Origin: Deltaproteobacteria bacterium
GTDB lineage: Bacteria > Desulfobacterota > Desulfobulbia > Desulfobulbales > JAJRZW01
Assembly: GCA_024275015.1 (NCBI GenBank)
Contig: JAJRZW010000069.1
Coordinates: 1 to 38,504, forward strand
Length of the DNA: 38,504 bases
Reading direction: 5' to 3'
Shown here: positions 25,572 through 34,133 of the stretch, in pieces
Layout: each line of letters opens with the position of its first letter
How positions within the stretch are numbered: position 1 is the stretch's first letter
Notes under the pieces: generated by a model
Database searches by the model: none
What the model was told of the DNA's origin: nothing
The model's input: only the letters and a program-made list of their open reading frames with translations
Position numbers and translations under genes: made by a program

Positions 25572-25808
25572 TGATGGCCTCTTTTTCTTTTTAATTTTGA
25601 TGATTTCAGAATCTGACCTGTATCGCGTATGAATCGGGGTGGGCTGATAAGAATTCTACCTGAGTCTTACCCCGGTTGGTCAAGAAAATAGCCGAAACCG
25701 TGACGGCTTTTTGTCGTTTCCGCGTATAACAGTTTGAATATCTACGCAAAATGTTGTTCAGTCGTGACGTTCAGGAAATAACCAGGAAGGTGTCTCCCCT
25801 CACAGGAA

Positions 25809-25845
25809 CCCACGAGCGACGATTAGTGCCGCTCGTGGGCTTTTT
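25809..25845 (+). terminator. Orphan intrinsic terminator on the plus strand
   Basis: Stem CCCACGAGCG/CGCTCGTGGG followed by CTTTTT on the plus strand, while the flanking genes (acs and symporter) are both on the minus strand. It implies a plus-strand transcript starting within about 25600-25780. The spacer 25572-25872 otherwise has no gene and only a weak resemblance to the five-hairpin repeat near 25665-25715. Confidence 0.7.
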
Positions 25846-25872
25846 GAATGGTGCCAGGTCAACTACATGCCG

Positions 25873-27646
25873 TCAATGGCCGGTCGCGGCTCCGGAACCA
25901 CGGGGGTAGCGGATGCTGTCCACCATGTCCTGTACTTCCTGGGGCGGTGGCGCGGTGAACCGGGAAACGATGATGGTGACGATGAAGTTCAGGATCATTC
26001 CCACGGTGCCGATACCCTCGGCGCTGATGCCCATGAACCAGGCGTGGCCGCCCATGAACTTGATATTGACGATATAAACAAAGGTAAAGGTGATTCCGGC
26101 GATCATCCCGGCGATGGCGCCTTCGCGGTTGGTGCGTTTGTTGAAGATACCGAGGACGATGATCGGGAAAAATGAAGAGGCTGCAAGCCCGAAGGCGAAG
26201 GCGACCACCTGGGCGACAAAGCCGGGCGGATTGATGCCGAAATAGCCGGCCACGATCACCGCAAAACCGATCATCGTCCGGCCCAGGGCGAGACGCTGTT
26301 TCTCGGTGGCCTGGCGGTTTATCATCCGGTAATAGAGGTCATGGGATATGGATGAGCTGATGACCAGAAGCAGTCCCGACGCGGTTGACAGCGCCGCGGC
26401 CAGGCCCCCGGCCGCCACCAGGGCGATGACCCAGGCCGGGAGGTTGGCGATCTCGGGGTTGGCCAGGACCATGATGTCGCGGTCGATGAAGAGTTCGTTG
26501 GCGTTGGCGGTCATATCGTTTTTAAGTAGGCGTTCACCGTAGGTTCCGGTCTTGCCGGTGAATTTCGGTTTGCCCCTGAAGGGTTTGCCGCTGGCGTACT
26601 GGATGATGCCGTCGCCGTTTTTGTCAGTCCAGGCAATGAGACCGGTTTTTTCCCAGTTTTTCAGCCACGAGGGGGCCTTGACGTACTCTTTATTGCTGAT
26701 GGTATTGATCATATTGTAACGGGCAAAGGAGGCAACCGCCGGCGCTGTCGTGTAAAGGATGGCGATGAACAGGAGGGCGTACCCGGCGGAAAGTCGGGCA
26801 CCACGAACGTTAGGTACGGTGTAGAAGCGGATAATAACATGCGGCAGGCCGGCGGTACCAACCATGAGAGCCATGGTGATACAGAAGACGTCGAGCATCG
26901 ACTTTGAGCCGGGTCCGAACGCCTTGGTGAATTCAGAAAAACCCAGATCGCGGTTAAGCGCGTTCAGGGTATCGAGAAGGTATTTACCGGTGTCGGGTCC
27001 GTTGGCAATGGTACTTCCGAAGCCGAACTGGGGAATAACGGTCCCGGTTATCTGGTGGCTGATGGCAAAGGCCGGGATCAGGTAGGCGAGGATCAGGACC
27101 GAATACTGCGCCACCTGAGTGTAGGTGATTCCCTTCATGCCGCCGAGTGAGGCATAGAAGAAGACAATGGCCATACCGATAAACTCCGGTGTTTATCGGT
27201 ACTTCAAGAAAACGGCTGAAGACGATACCGACCCCGCGCATCTGGCCGGCGACATAGGTGAAGGAAACGAATATGGCGCAGACCAGGGCGACGAAACGGG
27301 CGACATCGGAGTAATAACGATCGCCGACAAAGTCAGGTACGGTGTATTTGCCGAATTTACGCAGGTAGGGGGCGAGAAGCAGGGCGAGGAGGACGTAGCC
27401 CCCGGTCCATCCCATGAGGTAGATGGAGCCGGTATAGCCGAGGAACGAGATAAGTCCGGCCATGGAGATGAAGCTCGCGGCGCTCATCCAGTCGGCGGCG
27501 GTGGCCATGCCGTTGGCCAGCGGTGAAACCTCGCCGCCGGCGACATAGAAACCCTTGGTGGTCTTGACTCGGGCGAACCAGGCAATCCCGAGGTAGAGGC
27601 TGAAGGTCAGGCCGACCATGATGTAGGTCCAGGCGAGAATAGACAT
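25873..27646 (-). pseudogene. Sodium:solute (acetate-type) symporter large subunit, frameshifted
   Basis: Two reading frames together make one ~590-residue SSS-family permease with about 13 membrane segments. The first part starts at 27646 ([47 protein letters not shown]) and runs to EVPINTGVY near 27190. The rest continues as [28 protein letters not shown] to the stop at 25873. Expected VY-I-GMA would be GTTTATATCGGTATG; the sequence has GTTTATCGGTATG, a 2-nt loss. The site is the right arm of a perfect 11-bp palindrome (27174-27201). With the small subunit at 27723 it fits the VC_2705-type two-subunit symporter group. No other damage is seen, so a sequencing error, a very recent mutation or recoding are all possible. 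Confidence 0.85.
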
Positions 27647-27679
27647 TATGGCAACTCCTTGTTTTTAATTTACGTTTTT

Positions 27680-27708
27680 CCTGAGTCCGTGAGCGTTTGA
27701 GGTCGGGG
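27680..27708 (+). repeat. Short dispersed repeat, copy 1
   Basis: CCTGAGTCCGTGAGCGTTTG followed by AGGTCGGGG, between the symporter subunit genes. Similar to copies at 31409-31438 and 36031-36060. Confidence 0.55.
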
Positions 27709-27722
27709 AAGGTCAAGGTGCT

Positions 27723-27974
27723 TTATTCGTTAACCTCGAATTCAGTGTCCAGTTTTTTCATCAGCTTGTAATAGACAAAAATAAGGATGACAAAGACGTA
27801 AATTGACCCCTGTTGGGCGAACCAGAATCCCAGGGGGAAGCCGCCTATGTGGATAGTATTAAGCTGTTCGACAAACAGGATGCCGCAGCCGTAGGAGACC
27901 ACAGCCCAGATGGACAGCAGAATAGCCATCAGGGTGATGTTCTTCTTCCAGTAAAGCGCCAGATCTTTTTTCAT
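27723..27974 (-). CDS. Symporter small subunit (DUF4212 family)
   Basis: 83 residues with two membrane segments (LMAILLSIWAVVSYGCGILF and YVFVILIFVYYKLM) and conserved GFPLGFWFAQQGS. This small protein is encoded next to sodium:solute symporters of the VC_2705 type and is thought to be their second subunit. GGAGGG precedes ATG. A sigma-54 promoter lies about 135 bp upstream. Confidence 0.9.
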   Translation of the reverse strand: MKKDLALYWKKNITLMAILLSIWAVVSYGCGILFVEQLNTIHIGGFPLGFWFAQQGSIYVFVILIFVYYKLMKKLDTEFEVNE

Positions 27975-28109
27975 TCAGTTCCCTCCTGTTTTAGTGTCTA
28001 TTGTAATTTATGGACAGACACTGGTTGATGCTTCCGGTGTCGCCGGCGGCATGGCCGGGCCGGTGTCAAAATGGGGCCGCCGCGCAACAGCATGTGAACC
28101 GCATGTTTT

Positions 28110-28126
28110 TGCAAGGGGTGTGCCAA
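28110..28126 (-). promoter_or_regulatory. Sigma-54 promoter of the symporter genes
   Basis: The minus strand reads TTGGCACACCCCTTGCA, with correct TGGCA and TTGC spacing and two minor mismatches to the wider consensus. It lies between the activator gene and the small subunit, pointing at the latter, and gives a leader of about 125 nt. The spacer 27975-28354 holds this promoter, the palindrome at 28218-28232 and a GGGGC/GCCCC hairpin at 28235-28250; no gene. Confidence 0.85.
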
Positions 28127-28217
28127 GGCGCAGCCGGGATGTCGGAAAAGGCCGGCCTGGAAAGGGATCATGGGGGATTTTTTGTTGGGGATGATCTGGA
28201 TGGTTTTTTATTTTGCG

Positions 28218-28232
28218 TACCACAAAGTGGTA
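28218..28232. promoter_or_regulatory. Candidate enhancer site of the sigma-54 activator
   Basis: Perfect dyad TACCACAAAGTGGTA centred about 100 bp upstream of the -24/-12 promoter, the usual position for an enhancer-binding-protein site. Only one copy is seen, so the assignment is tentative. Confidence 0.45.
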
Positions 28233-28354
28233 TAGGGGCTAATGTGCCCCGTTGTGTTGATGGAGACTGTCGTGTGGCGGTGCCTAACCGTACTTAATGA
28301 CTGAGAAAATCAGGGATCTCACTCGCTCCGGGTCGAAGTTGTCCCGAAACGAGG

Positions 28355-29770
28355 CTACATAAGCCCATGTTGTTTCATTTTCCGGAACAGGGTTTTACGG
28401 GAGACGTTCATCTCTTTTGCGGTGCGGCTGCGATGCCAGCGGTTGCGGTTCAACGCATTGAGGATGACCTTTTTTTCGTGGTCTTCAACTGATTTTTTAA
28501 GGTCGGTGCTGTCGGATTTCTTGTCATTGGTCGCCCCACTGTCCTCGGTGGCGTTATTACGGTTGCGGTGGTTGGAAAAGTCGATTTCCCTGATCGCGAG
28601 ATAGCGGCGTATGACGTTCTGAAGTTCACGGATGTTCCCGGGCCAGTCATAATTCAGCAATGCCTCGATGACTTTGCCGGGAAGTACCGGAACCTTGTCG
28701 TCATCACTGAAGATGGTGAGAAAATGATCGATCAGCAGCGGCAGGTCTTCTTTGCGTTCCCGCAGCGGCGGGAGGTGGATGGGGATAATGTGGATGCGGT
28801 AGTAGAAGTCTTCCCGCATCTGCCCTTCTTCCATCTGCTGCGAGAGGTCGCGGTTGGTGGCCGCGATTATCCTGACATCGGGGTAACGGACCTCATTGCT
28901 GCCAAGGGGGGTGTATCCGCCGCCGTCGATGGCCCGCAGGAGTTTTACCTGCATGTTGCTGTTAAGTTCACCTATCTCGTCAAGAAAGAGAACCCCGGCG
29001 TCGGCGTTGCATAAAAAACCTTCCTTGTCGCTACCGGCGCCGGTGAACGCCCCCCGGCGGTAGCCGAAGAATTCGCTTTCCATCAGGGTCTCGGGGATGG
29101 CGCCGCAGTTGACCTGGACAAAGTTTTTCTCACGGCGGTCACTCATCCGGTGAATGGCACTGGCGACAAGTTCTTTGCCGGTTCCGCTTTCTCCGTAAAC
29201 TATGACATTGGTATCGCTGGCAGCGGCCTTGGCGATCAATTCATAAACCTTCTGCATCGTCTGGCTCTTGCCGATTATATCGCCGAAGCGGTAGCGCTCG
29301 GAGATCGCTGATTTGAGGTTTATGTTTTCCCGGCGCAGAAGCTCGGATTCCTGGCGGATATGTTCTTCCAGCTTTTTCTGTTCGCTGATGTCCTGCAGGG
29401 TTTCCACCGCGCCGATAATTATGCCGTCGGCGTTAAGTATCGGCGCGGCGAGGAAATATATGTAACGATCCTTTCCCGCCATCTGCGGGAAGAAATCAGT
29501 GGCCTCCCAGGCCCCGGGGACGATCTTTGAGGGAGTGGCCTCCTTGTCGTGATAAAGGCGGAAAAATTCGTCGATGTTGCGGTCGATTATCAGGTCGGCA
29601 ACCACTGGCCGCGGGTTGTTGTAGAATGGTTCCCACTGTCTCCTAGTGCCAAGCATCTCAGAGGCGGAAAAGCCGGTGAGGATCTCACAGGCCTTGTTCC
29701 ACATGGTTATCCGATGATTTTCGCCAAGGGCGAACTGGGCTATGGGGCAGCATTGCAGGAGCTGGAGCAT
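28355..29770 (-). CDS. PAS-domain sigma-54-dependent transcriptional activator
   Basis: 471 residues. The N-terminal PAS sensor (~1-130) is followed by a short coiled coil and the AAA+ domain with Walker A GESGTGKE (193-200), the sigma-54-contacting GAFTGA loop (240-245) and Walker B VLFLDEIG. A C-terminal Fis-type helix-turn-helix reads SRTAKEMNVSRKTLFRKMKQ. There is no receiver domain, so it probably senses a ligand or redox state directly. Position and the sigma-54 promoter just downstream suggest it drives the symporter (and perhaps acs) genes. An in-frame stop lies just upstream of the ATG at 29770, fixing the start. Confidence 0.93.
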   Translation of the reverse strand: MLQLLQCCPIAQFALGENHRITMWNKACEILTGFSASEMLGTRRQWEPFYNNPRPVVADLIIDRNIDEFFRLYHDKEATPSKIVPGAWEATDFFPQMAGKDRYIYFLAAPILNADGIIIGAVETLQDISEQKKLEEHIRQESELLRRENINLKSAISERYRFGDIIGKSQTMQKVYELIAKAAASDTNVIVYGESGTGKELVASAIHRMSDRREKNFVQVNCGAIPETLMESEFFGYRRGAFTGAGSDKEGFLCNADAGVLFLDEIGELNSNMQVKLLRAIDGGGYTPLGSNEVRYPDVRIIAATNRDLSQQMEEGQMREDFYYRIHIIPIHLPPLRERKEDLPLLIDHFLTIFSDDDKVPVLPGKVIEALLNYDWPGNIRELQNVIRRYLAIREIDFSNHRNRNNATEDSGATNDKKSDSTDLKKSVEDHEKKVILNALNRNRWHRSRTAKEMNVSRKTLFRKMKQHGLM

Positions 29771-29817
29771 GGCGGTTATCTGTTTTTACTCAGGCGTTAA
29801 TGGTTGGCGTAGTGAGG

Positions 29818-29974
29818 CTACCAGCCCGTTGAAAAACGGGCTGGTAGCGGCGCACGGACGCGCCGCCGATTTCGCCGGGTTGAAAAACCCAGTGAAATCG
29901 AGAGGTTGGCCGGATCTTGTTTTGGCCAACCGGGAGTTGAAAAAGCCAGGACGGCTTTTTCAACAGTCTGCTAA
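29818..29974 (+). repeat. Best-preserved copy of the five-hairpin repeat
   Basis: H1 29821-29844 (CCAGCCCGTT-GAAA-AACGGGCTGG). H2 29847-29866 (GCGGCGC/GCGCCGC). H3 29868-29899 (GATTTC...GAAATC around GGGTT-GAAA-AACCC). H4 29904-29931 (GGTTGGCC/GGCCAACC). H5 29937-29963 (TTGAAAAAGCC-AGGAC-GGCTTTTTCAA), then CAGTCTGCTAA. H1 and H3 are closed by GAAA tetraloops. No coding frame is supported; the spacer 29771-30205 holds only this copy and the fragment at 30181-30205. Confidence 0.92.
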
Positions 29975-30180
29975 GGTCCGTAGCTCCGGTCTCCATCACC
30001 TTGTCTGAAAAAATATTATTCAGCCATTGATTTGACTGTTGCGGACTTATTAACTTATGGTTTTATCGGATCATGTTATTTGCAAAAAACCTGCCGACAG
30101 GCTAACCGGTCTATGTTTTTTTTCGATGAAAAAATAGTGGCGGCTCTATTATACTGGATGGAGGATGGATCCGTCGATCT

Positions 30181-30205
30181 TGCCGGGTTTTTTCAACGGT
30201 CTGAT
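30181..30205 (-). repeat. Fragment of the five-hairpin repeat directly before the mltA-like start
   Basis: TTTTTTCAACGGTCTGATA, the terminal arm of the repeat, ends at the base before the ATG. No Shine-Dalgarno sequence is visible there. Confidence 0.55.
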
Positions 30206-31399
30206 ATGAGTAAGAGCGTTTTCGCGGCTGGATTGGTCTGCTTTTTAGGTCTGAGTCTTCTCCTTTTTCCGTTTCCGGCGATGGCCCGGTGTCCGGGAGT
30301 AAGTTTTGCGCCCCGGACGGCACCTGTCTCTTTCGGTGACGATCTTGACCCGGCCGGTCTTGAGCAGGCGGCGCGGGCAAGTCTTGCCTGGCTTGAACGT
30401 TCAGGTCTGCGGCAGTTGCCTTTTGCCGATCGGAATCTGTCCACCGGGCAGCTGCGGGCCGGGCTTGAGTTATTATTGCGTCTCAAGGGCCAATACCCCG
30501 GCCGGGCCGCGTTTCTTGCCGCGGTTAAGAAAGATTTTATTTTCTATCGTCCGGTTATTGCCGGGGCTGCGGCCGGGCTTCTGGTGACCGGCTATTATCA
30601 GCCGTCATATTCCGCGGCCAGGGAAAGGAGTGCTTGCTATCGTTACCCCATTTACGGTCTGCCCCGGGATCTCGTGGTTTCAGCTGACGGCAGCGTCGGC
30701 CGTCGGCTGGGGGGCGAAATTGTGCCCTATCCGACCCGGGCTGAAATTGAGGCCCATGGGCTACCCACCGCTCCGGTGCTCGCCTGGATGCGGGATCCGC
30801 TTGAGGCCTTTATTGTCCATGTTCAGGGTTCGGCGGTATTGCGTATGCGCGACGGCGGCGAGATGGATATCGGTTTTGCCGGCAGAAACGGACGGCCATA
30901 CCGGAGTATCGGCGCCTGGCTGGTAAAAAAAGGCTTCATGCCGCTTGCCGCGGTGAGCATGCCGGCGATCATTTCTTTTTTTCGGCGTCATCCCGCGATG
31001 ATCCGCAAGGTTCTGGATTATAACGAATCGTATATTTTTTTTCGCCGCAGCGGCAGAGGCCCCCGGGGCAGCCTCGGTGAACCCCTGGTTCCCGGCCGTT
31101 CGGTGGCCCTGGACCGGCGCTGCTTTCCGGAGGCGGCACCGCTTTTTCTCTCAAGTCGCAGGCCTTTGGTCGACGATAACGGGGCCATGATCGGTTCGAT
31201 CCCCATGCGTCGGATCGTCTTTCACCACGACAGCGGTTCCGCGATCAGGGGGCCGTCCCGGCTTGATCTTTTCATGGGCCGGGGCGGGGAGGCCGCGGCC
31301 ATGGCCGGGGTCATGCGTCAGCCCGGAGAGATTTTTGTTCTCCTGCCGCGAAATATCCGGATCGGAGAGGAAATAGTTGCAGCCCCGACGGCGTATTGA
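30206..31399 (+). CDS. Lytic transglycosylase, MltA family (MltA + 3D domains)
   Basis: 397 residues from ATG 30206, chosen because it gives a signal peptide (VFAAGLVCFLGLSLLLFPFPAMA). The MltA domain (~95-270; VTGYYQPSYSA, AFIVHVQGSAVLRM, YRSIGAWLV) is followed by a C-terminal 3D domain (HHDSGSAIRGPSRLDLFMG) with its aspartates kept. It cleaves peptidoglycan, non-hydrolytically, in the periplasm. A longer reading from 30032 has no signal peptide at its start. It is the second murein transglycosylase in the window. Confidence 0.9.
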   Translation: MSKSVFAAGLVCFLGLSLLLFPFPAMARCPGVSFAPRTAPVSFGDDLDPAGLEQAARASLAWLERSGLRQLPFADRNLSTGQLRAGLELLLRLKGQYPGRAAFLAAVKKDFIFYRPVIAGAAAGLLVTGYYQPSYSAARERSACYRYPIYGLPRDLVVSADGSVGRRLGGEIVPYPTRAEIEAHGLPTAPVLAWMRDPLEAFIVHVQGSAVLRMRDGGEMDIGFAGRNGRPYRSIGAWLVKKGFMPLAAVSMPAIISFFRRHPAMIRKVLDYNESYIFFRRSGRGPRGSLGEPLVPGRSVALDRRCFPEAAPLFLSSRRPLVDDNGAMIGSIPMRRIVFHHDSGSAIRGPSRLDLFMGRGGEAAAMAGVMRQPGEIFVLLPRNIRIGEEIVAAPTAY

Positions 31400-31408
31400 T
31401 TTAATACC

Positions 31409-31438
31409 TTGAATCCGTGAGGATTCGAGAGCGGGTCG
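31409..31438 (+). repeat. Short dispersed repeat, copy 2
   Basis: TTGAATCCGTGAGGATTCGA followed by GAGCGGGTC, just after the mltA-like stop. The spacer 31400-31655 has no convincing gene. Confidence 0.6.
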
Positions 31439-31655
31439 TATGCGAGAAGGCAATCCTGCTGATAATACTTCGGTATATCAACGGGTTGACGACACAGCAG
31501 ACGCCTCCGCAGGGCGGCGGGTGGATATGCTGCTCAAACGGCAATCAGGCCAAAAACGCGCTGATTCAATCTGATGCGCATTCAAGAGCCCCGAAGCCGG
31601 AGATCGGAATTATTGTGACGCCACCAAAGGTAAGTCAGGATGGAGAGGAGGTCTC

Positions 31656-32831
31656 ATGAAGCAGCCTGATATAGAATACTGGATAAACTGCATGCTCCAG
31701 TCCCACGACTATGTTTCAGATCTTAATATCACCCCGGGCAAGTCCCTGCAGGTGGAATCGGCCGGTGAGCTTAAACCGGTGTCGGTAAAGCCGGTGGTGG
31801 AGAAGTTGACCTCTTTTCAGGCCGAGGTCTTCGCCCTGAATCTGATTCGCGGCAACCGCCGTTTGATGAGCGACCTCGTCCGTGATGGTTCCTGCGACCT
31901 TTCCTACCGGGTCGGCGAGGATGTCCGTTTCCGGGTCGATATTTTTTCCGGCAAGAATAATATTTCCACCGTGCTGCGTAAGCTTGAAAGCGAGATCCCG
32001 ACGGTGGAAAAGCTTAACCTGCCGCCGGTGATAAAAGACATGGCCCGGGAGCGTAACGGTCTGATCCTGGTAACCGGTGCCACCGGTACCGGCAAGACCA
32101 CCTCGCTGGCCTCGATGCTCAACCTGATCAATAGAGAGAAGTCGGTACATGTAGTCACCCTTGAGGACCCGGTTGAATACGTTCATCCCCACAAGAAGGC
32201 GACCTTTAACCAGCGGGAGCTGGGGACTAATTTTAGCTCTTTTGCCGGTGGTCTCCGGGCTGCCCTGCGCCAGGCGCCCAAGGTTATTCTCGTCGGTGAG
32301 ATGCGTGATCGTGAGACCATGGAGATAGGCCTGACCGCTGCCGAGACCGGTCATCTGGTCATGAGTACTCTCCATACCGTTGACGCTGGCCAGACCATAA
32401 ATCGTATCCTCGGTATGTTTGAGATGGAAGAACAGGCCCAGATAAGAAATCGTCTCGCCGATACCGTCCGTTGGATTGTCTGCCAGCGCCTTATGCCCAA
32501 GATCGGCGGCGGTCGGGTGGCGGCGATCGAGATCATGGGAATGAATCTGCGGGTGCGGGAGCTGGTTCTGGCCGGTGAGACCGAGGAAAAAACCTTCTAC
32601 GATGTTATCGCCGACGGCAAGCCCATGGGGATGATGACCTTTGATCAGCATATACTTGAGCTTTTTGAAGACGGTCTGATCACCGAGCAGACGGCCATGA
32701 GCTATTGTTCCCGTCGCAGTGTGGTCCACCGCGGCCTTGACAAGATAAAGGCCAATCGCGGTGAGTCAACTACCGGGATCAAGGGCCTGTCCATGGAGAG
32801 AACCGCCCGGGAACGCAGTTCCGGTTTTTAG
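31656..32831 (+). CDS. Type IV pilus retraction ATPase, PilT/PilU family
   Basis: 391 residues. The N-terminal PAS-like pilus-ATPase domain (~1-120) precedes the RecA-like core with Walker A GATGTGKTT (141-149), the Asp box VTLEDPVEYVH, Walker B VILVGEMRD (~210-218) and the His box TAAETGHLVMSTLHT. PilT-type ATPases depolymerise type IV pili at the inner membrane for twitching motility. The sequence (GEMRDRETME) lies between classical PilT and PilU, so I leave the symbol blank. GGAGAGGAGG precedes the ATG. A zinc-ribbon protein follows on the same strand. Confidence 0.92.
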   Translation: MKQPDIEYWINCMLQSHDYVSDLNITPGKSLQVESAGELKPVSVKPVVEKLTSFQAEVFALNLIRGNRRLMSDLVRDGSCDLSYRVGEDVRFRVDIFSGKNNISTVLRKLESEIPTVEKLNLPPVIKDMARERNGLILVTGATGTGKTTSLASMLNLINREKSVHVVTLEDPVEYVHPHKKATFNQRELGTNFSSFAGGLRAALRQAPKVILVGEMRDRETMEIGLTAAETGHLVMSTLHTVDAGQTINRILGMFEMEEQAQIRNRLADTVRWIVCQRLMPKIGGGRVAAIEIMGMNLRVRELVLAGETEEKTFYDVIADGKPMGMMTFDQHILELFEDGLITEQTAMSYCSRRSVVHRGLDKIKANRGESTTGIKGLSMERTARERSSGF

Positions 32832-32846
32832 TTTTTCCGGATTGGG

Positions 32847-32940
32847 AACTCCGATGTAATTGAGAGGTTAAACCGGCGCCACAGCCGGCCCACTGAAAAT
32901 GGTCCGGTAGCGGCGCAACGAACAGGTTGTTAAGGAGATT
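32847..32940 (+). repeat. Degenerate fragment of the five-hairpin repeat
   Basis: GAGAGGTTAAACCGG, GCCCACTGAAAATGGTCCGG, GTAGCGGCGCAACG and CAGGTTGTTAAGGAG echo repeat blocks in scrambled order between the pilT-like gene and the zinc-ribbon ORF. The last bases also supply the AAGGAG ribosome site of that ORF. Confidence 0.5.
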
Positions 32941-32947
32941 CAGGGCC

Positions 32948-33661
32948 ATGATTTCCAATTGTCCCCATTGTAAAGAAGAGATAAATCTGAGTCCGGCGCA
33001 GCAGGCCAAGGTTGATAACGCTCTGGCGCATTTAAAGACCGGAACCCTCAAGCTTGGCTGTCCTCATTGCGCCAAGGCCATCGAGCTTATGTCCGACGGT
33101 TCCCTGGCCGATATAAAGGCGGCCATGGCCGGTCGCGGCGGTCGTCTGCGCAAGCTGCCGGACCCGCCGCCGCCGCCGGATATTCAGTGGCTCATCGGCG
33201 GTAAATTTGAGGAACACGAGGAGATCCGCGATATCCCCAAGGCCCTGGTCCTGGTTGAGGAGGGCGGTCTTCGTGATGATATCGCCGGTGCCCTGGTGGA
33301 GACTTTTTACCAACCCATGTATGCCCGGGATCCTGAACACGCCGTCGAGCAGATGTCTCTGACCGAGTTTTCCCTGGTGATCCTTCATGACGGTTTCGGC
33401 GGCAAGGCGATCAGGGATTCTTCTTTTCACCGTTTTATGATGAACCTGCCGATGAGCAAGAGGCGTTATCTCCTCTACTGCCTGGCGGGGAAGAAATTTC
33501 ATTCCCTCTACGGGCTTGAGGCGATGTCGATGTCGGCGAATTTTGTTCTTAATGAAGATGATTCAGGCCATTTCAAGAATATTCTCAAAAGGGCCAAATC
33601 TGATTTTGATGAGTTGTTCGGGGTATATATATCGGTTCTTCATGAATTCGGGGTCAAGTAG
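32948..33661 (+). CDS. Zinc-ribbon protein of unknown function downstream of pilT-like gene
   Basis: 237 residues from ATG 32948 (AAGGAG 11 nt upstream). The first ~45 residues form an MJ0042-type zinc ribbon (C5, C8, C38, C41). A proline-rich linker (LPDPPPPPDIQW, ~76-88) leads to a ~140-residue alpha/beta domain (KALVLVEEGGLRDDIAGALVETFY, FSLVILHDGFGG, RRYLLYCLAGKKFHSLYGLEAMSMSANFVLN). That domain looks like a degenerate response-regulator-receiver or Rossmann-like fold, without a clear phospho-acceptor Asp. It is cytoplasmic. Co-orientation with the pilT-like gene suggests a link to pili or motility (inference). Confidence 0.8.
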   Translation: MISNCPHCKEEINLSPAQQAKVDNALAHLKTGTLKLGCPHCAKAIELMSDGSLADIKAAMAGRGGRLRKLPDPPPPPDIQWLIGGKFEEHEEIRDIPKALVLVEEGGLRDDIAGALVETFYQPMYARDPEHAVEQMSLTEFSLVILHDGFGGKAIRDSSFHRFMMNLPMSKRRYLLYCLAGKKFHSLYGLEAMSMSANFVLNEDDSGHFKNILKRAKSDFDELFGVYISVLHEFGVK

Positions 33662-33740
33662 ACCGTCCCGGGGCTGCTTTTCCCGTAGGCGTTTCATTCG
33701 CTTCCTGCTGTCTTCGTATTTCACGGTTTTCAGCCTTCAG

Positions 33741-34133
33741 CTATTTTAACAGCATTCTCTTTTTTTCCATTTCCTGATCCAGCCTTTCCAGCCTCTTCAG
33801 GGTCAGTTCCAGACGGTTGATTCTGCGGCGCAGTTCTTTGTTTTCCTTGTCCAGGCGGGTGGTTTTCTGTTTTTCTTTTTTCAGTTTGTCCTTTGTCGCC
33901 CTGATTGTTTCGTTGCGTTTCCTGAGCCGACGCGCCAACAGTCGTCTGTGACGATTCTCGGCCTTGAGACGGTTTTCAAGGATGAGAATTTCTCCCCCGG
34001 GGCCAACGGTTTTTCCGGCCGTTGTTGTGGCCTTTTCCCGAACCGGCATGGTCGGCGGATTATGCCGGGGGAGGACGCAGGATGACAGCAGCATGATGGC
34101 CGGGAAGACAATAATCGGGCGAATTTTTTTCAT
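33741..34133 (-). CDS. Small coiled-coil lipoprotein
   Basis: 130 residues. The signal peptide IRPIIVFPAIMLLSSC ends in lipobox LSSC, so it is lipidated at Cys19. From about 50 to 125 it is a highly charged helix (RRLLARRLRKRNETIRATKD) predicted to form a coiled coil. Its ATG overlaps the TGA of the upstream GGDEF gene (ATGA), so it is translationally coupled. No family is recognised; it may be a periplasmic partner of that sensor. Confidence 0.85.
   Translation of the reverse strand: MKKIRPIIVFPAIMLLSSCVLPRHNPPTMPVREKATTTAGKTVGPGGEILILENRLKAENRHRRLLARRLRKRNETIRATKDKLKKEKQKTTRLDKENKELRRRINRLELTLKRLERLDQEMEKKRMLLK

Noticed and set aside
24828-25574. 248-residue plus-strand ORF opposite acs
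   Set aside because: Antisense shadow of acs; no plausible protein motifs.
25665-25715. Possible further copy of the five-hairpin repeat (CCCGGTTGGTCAAG, GTGACGGCTTTTTG)
   Set aside because: Too diverged and too short to tell from chance.
31417-31659. 80-residue ORF whose stop overlaps the pilT-like start (ATGA)
   Set aside because: It begins inside a dispersed repeat, lacks a ribosome site, and its sequence is proline-rich without family. A competing 44-residue frame from 31440 is equally unsupported.
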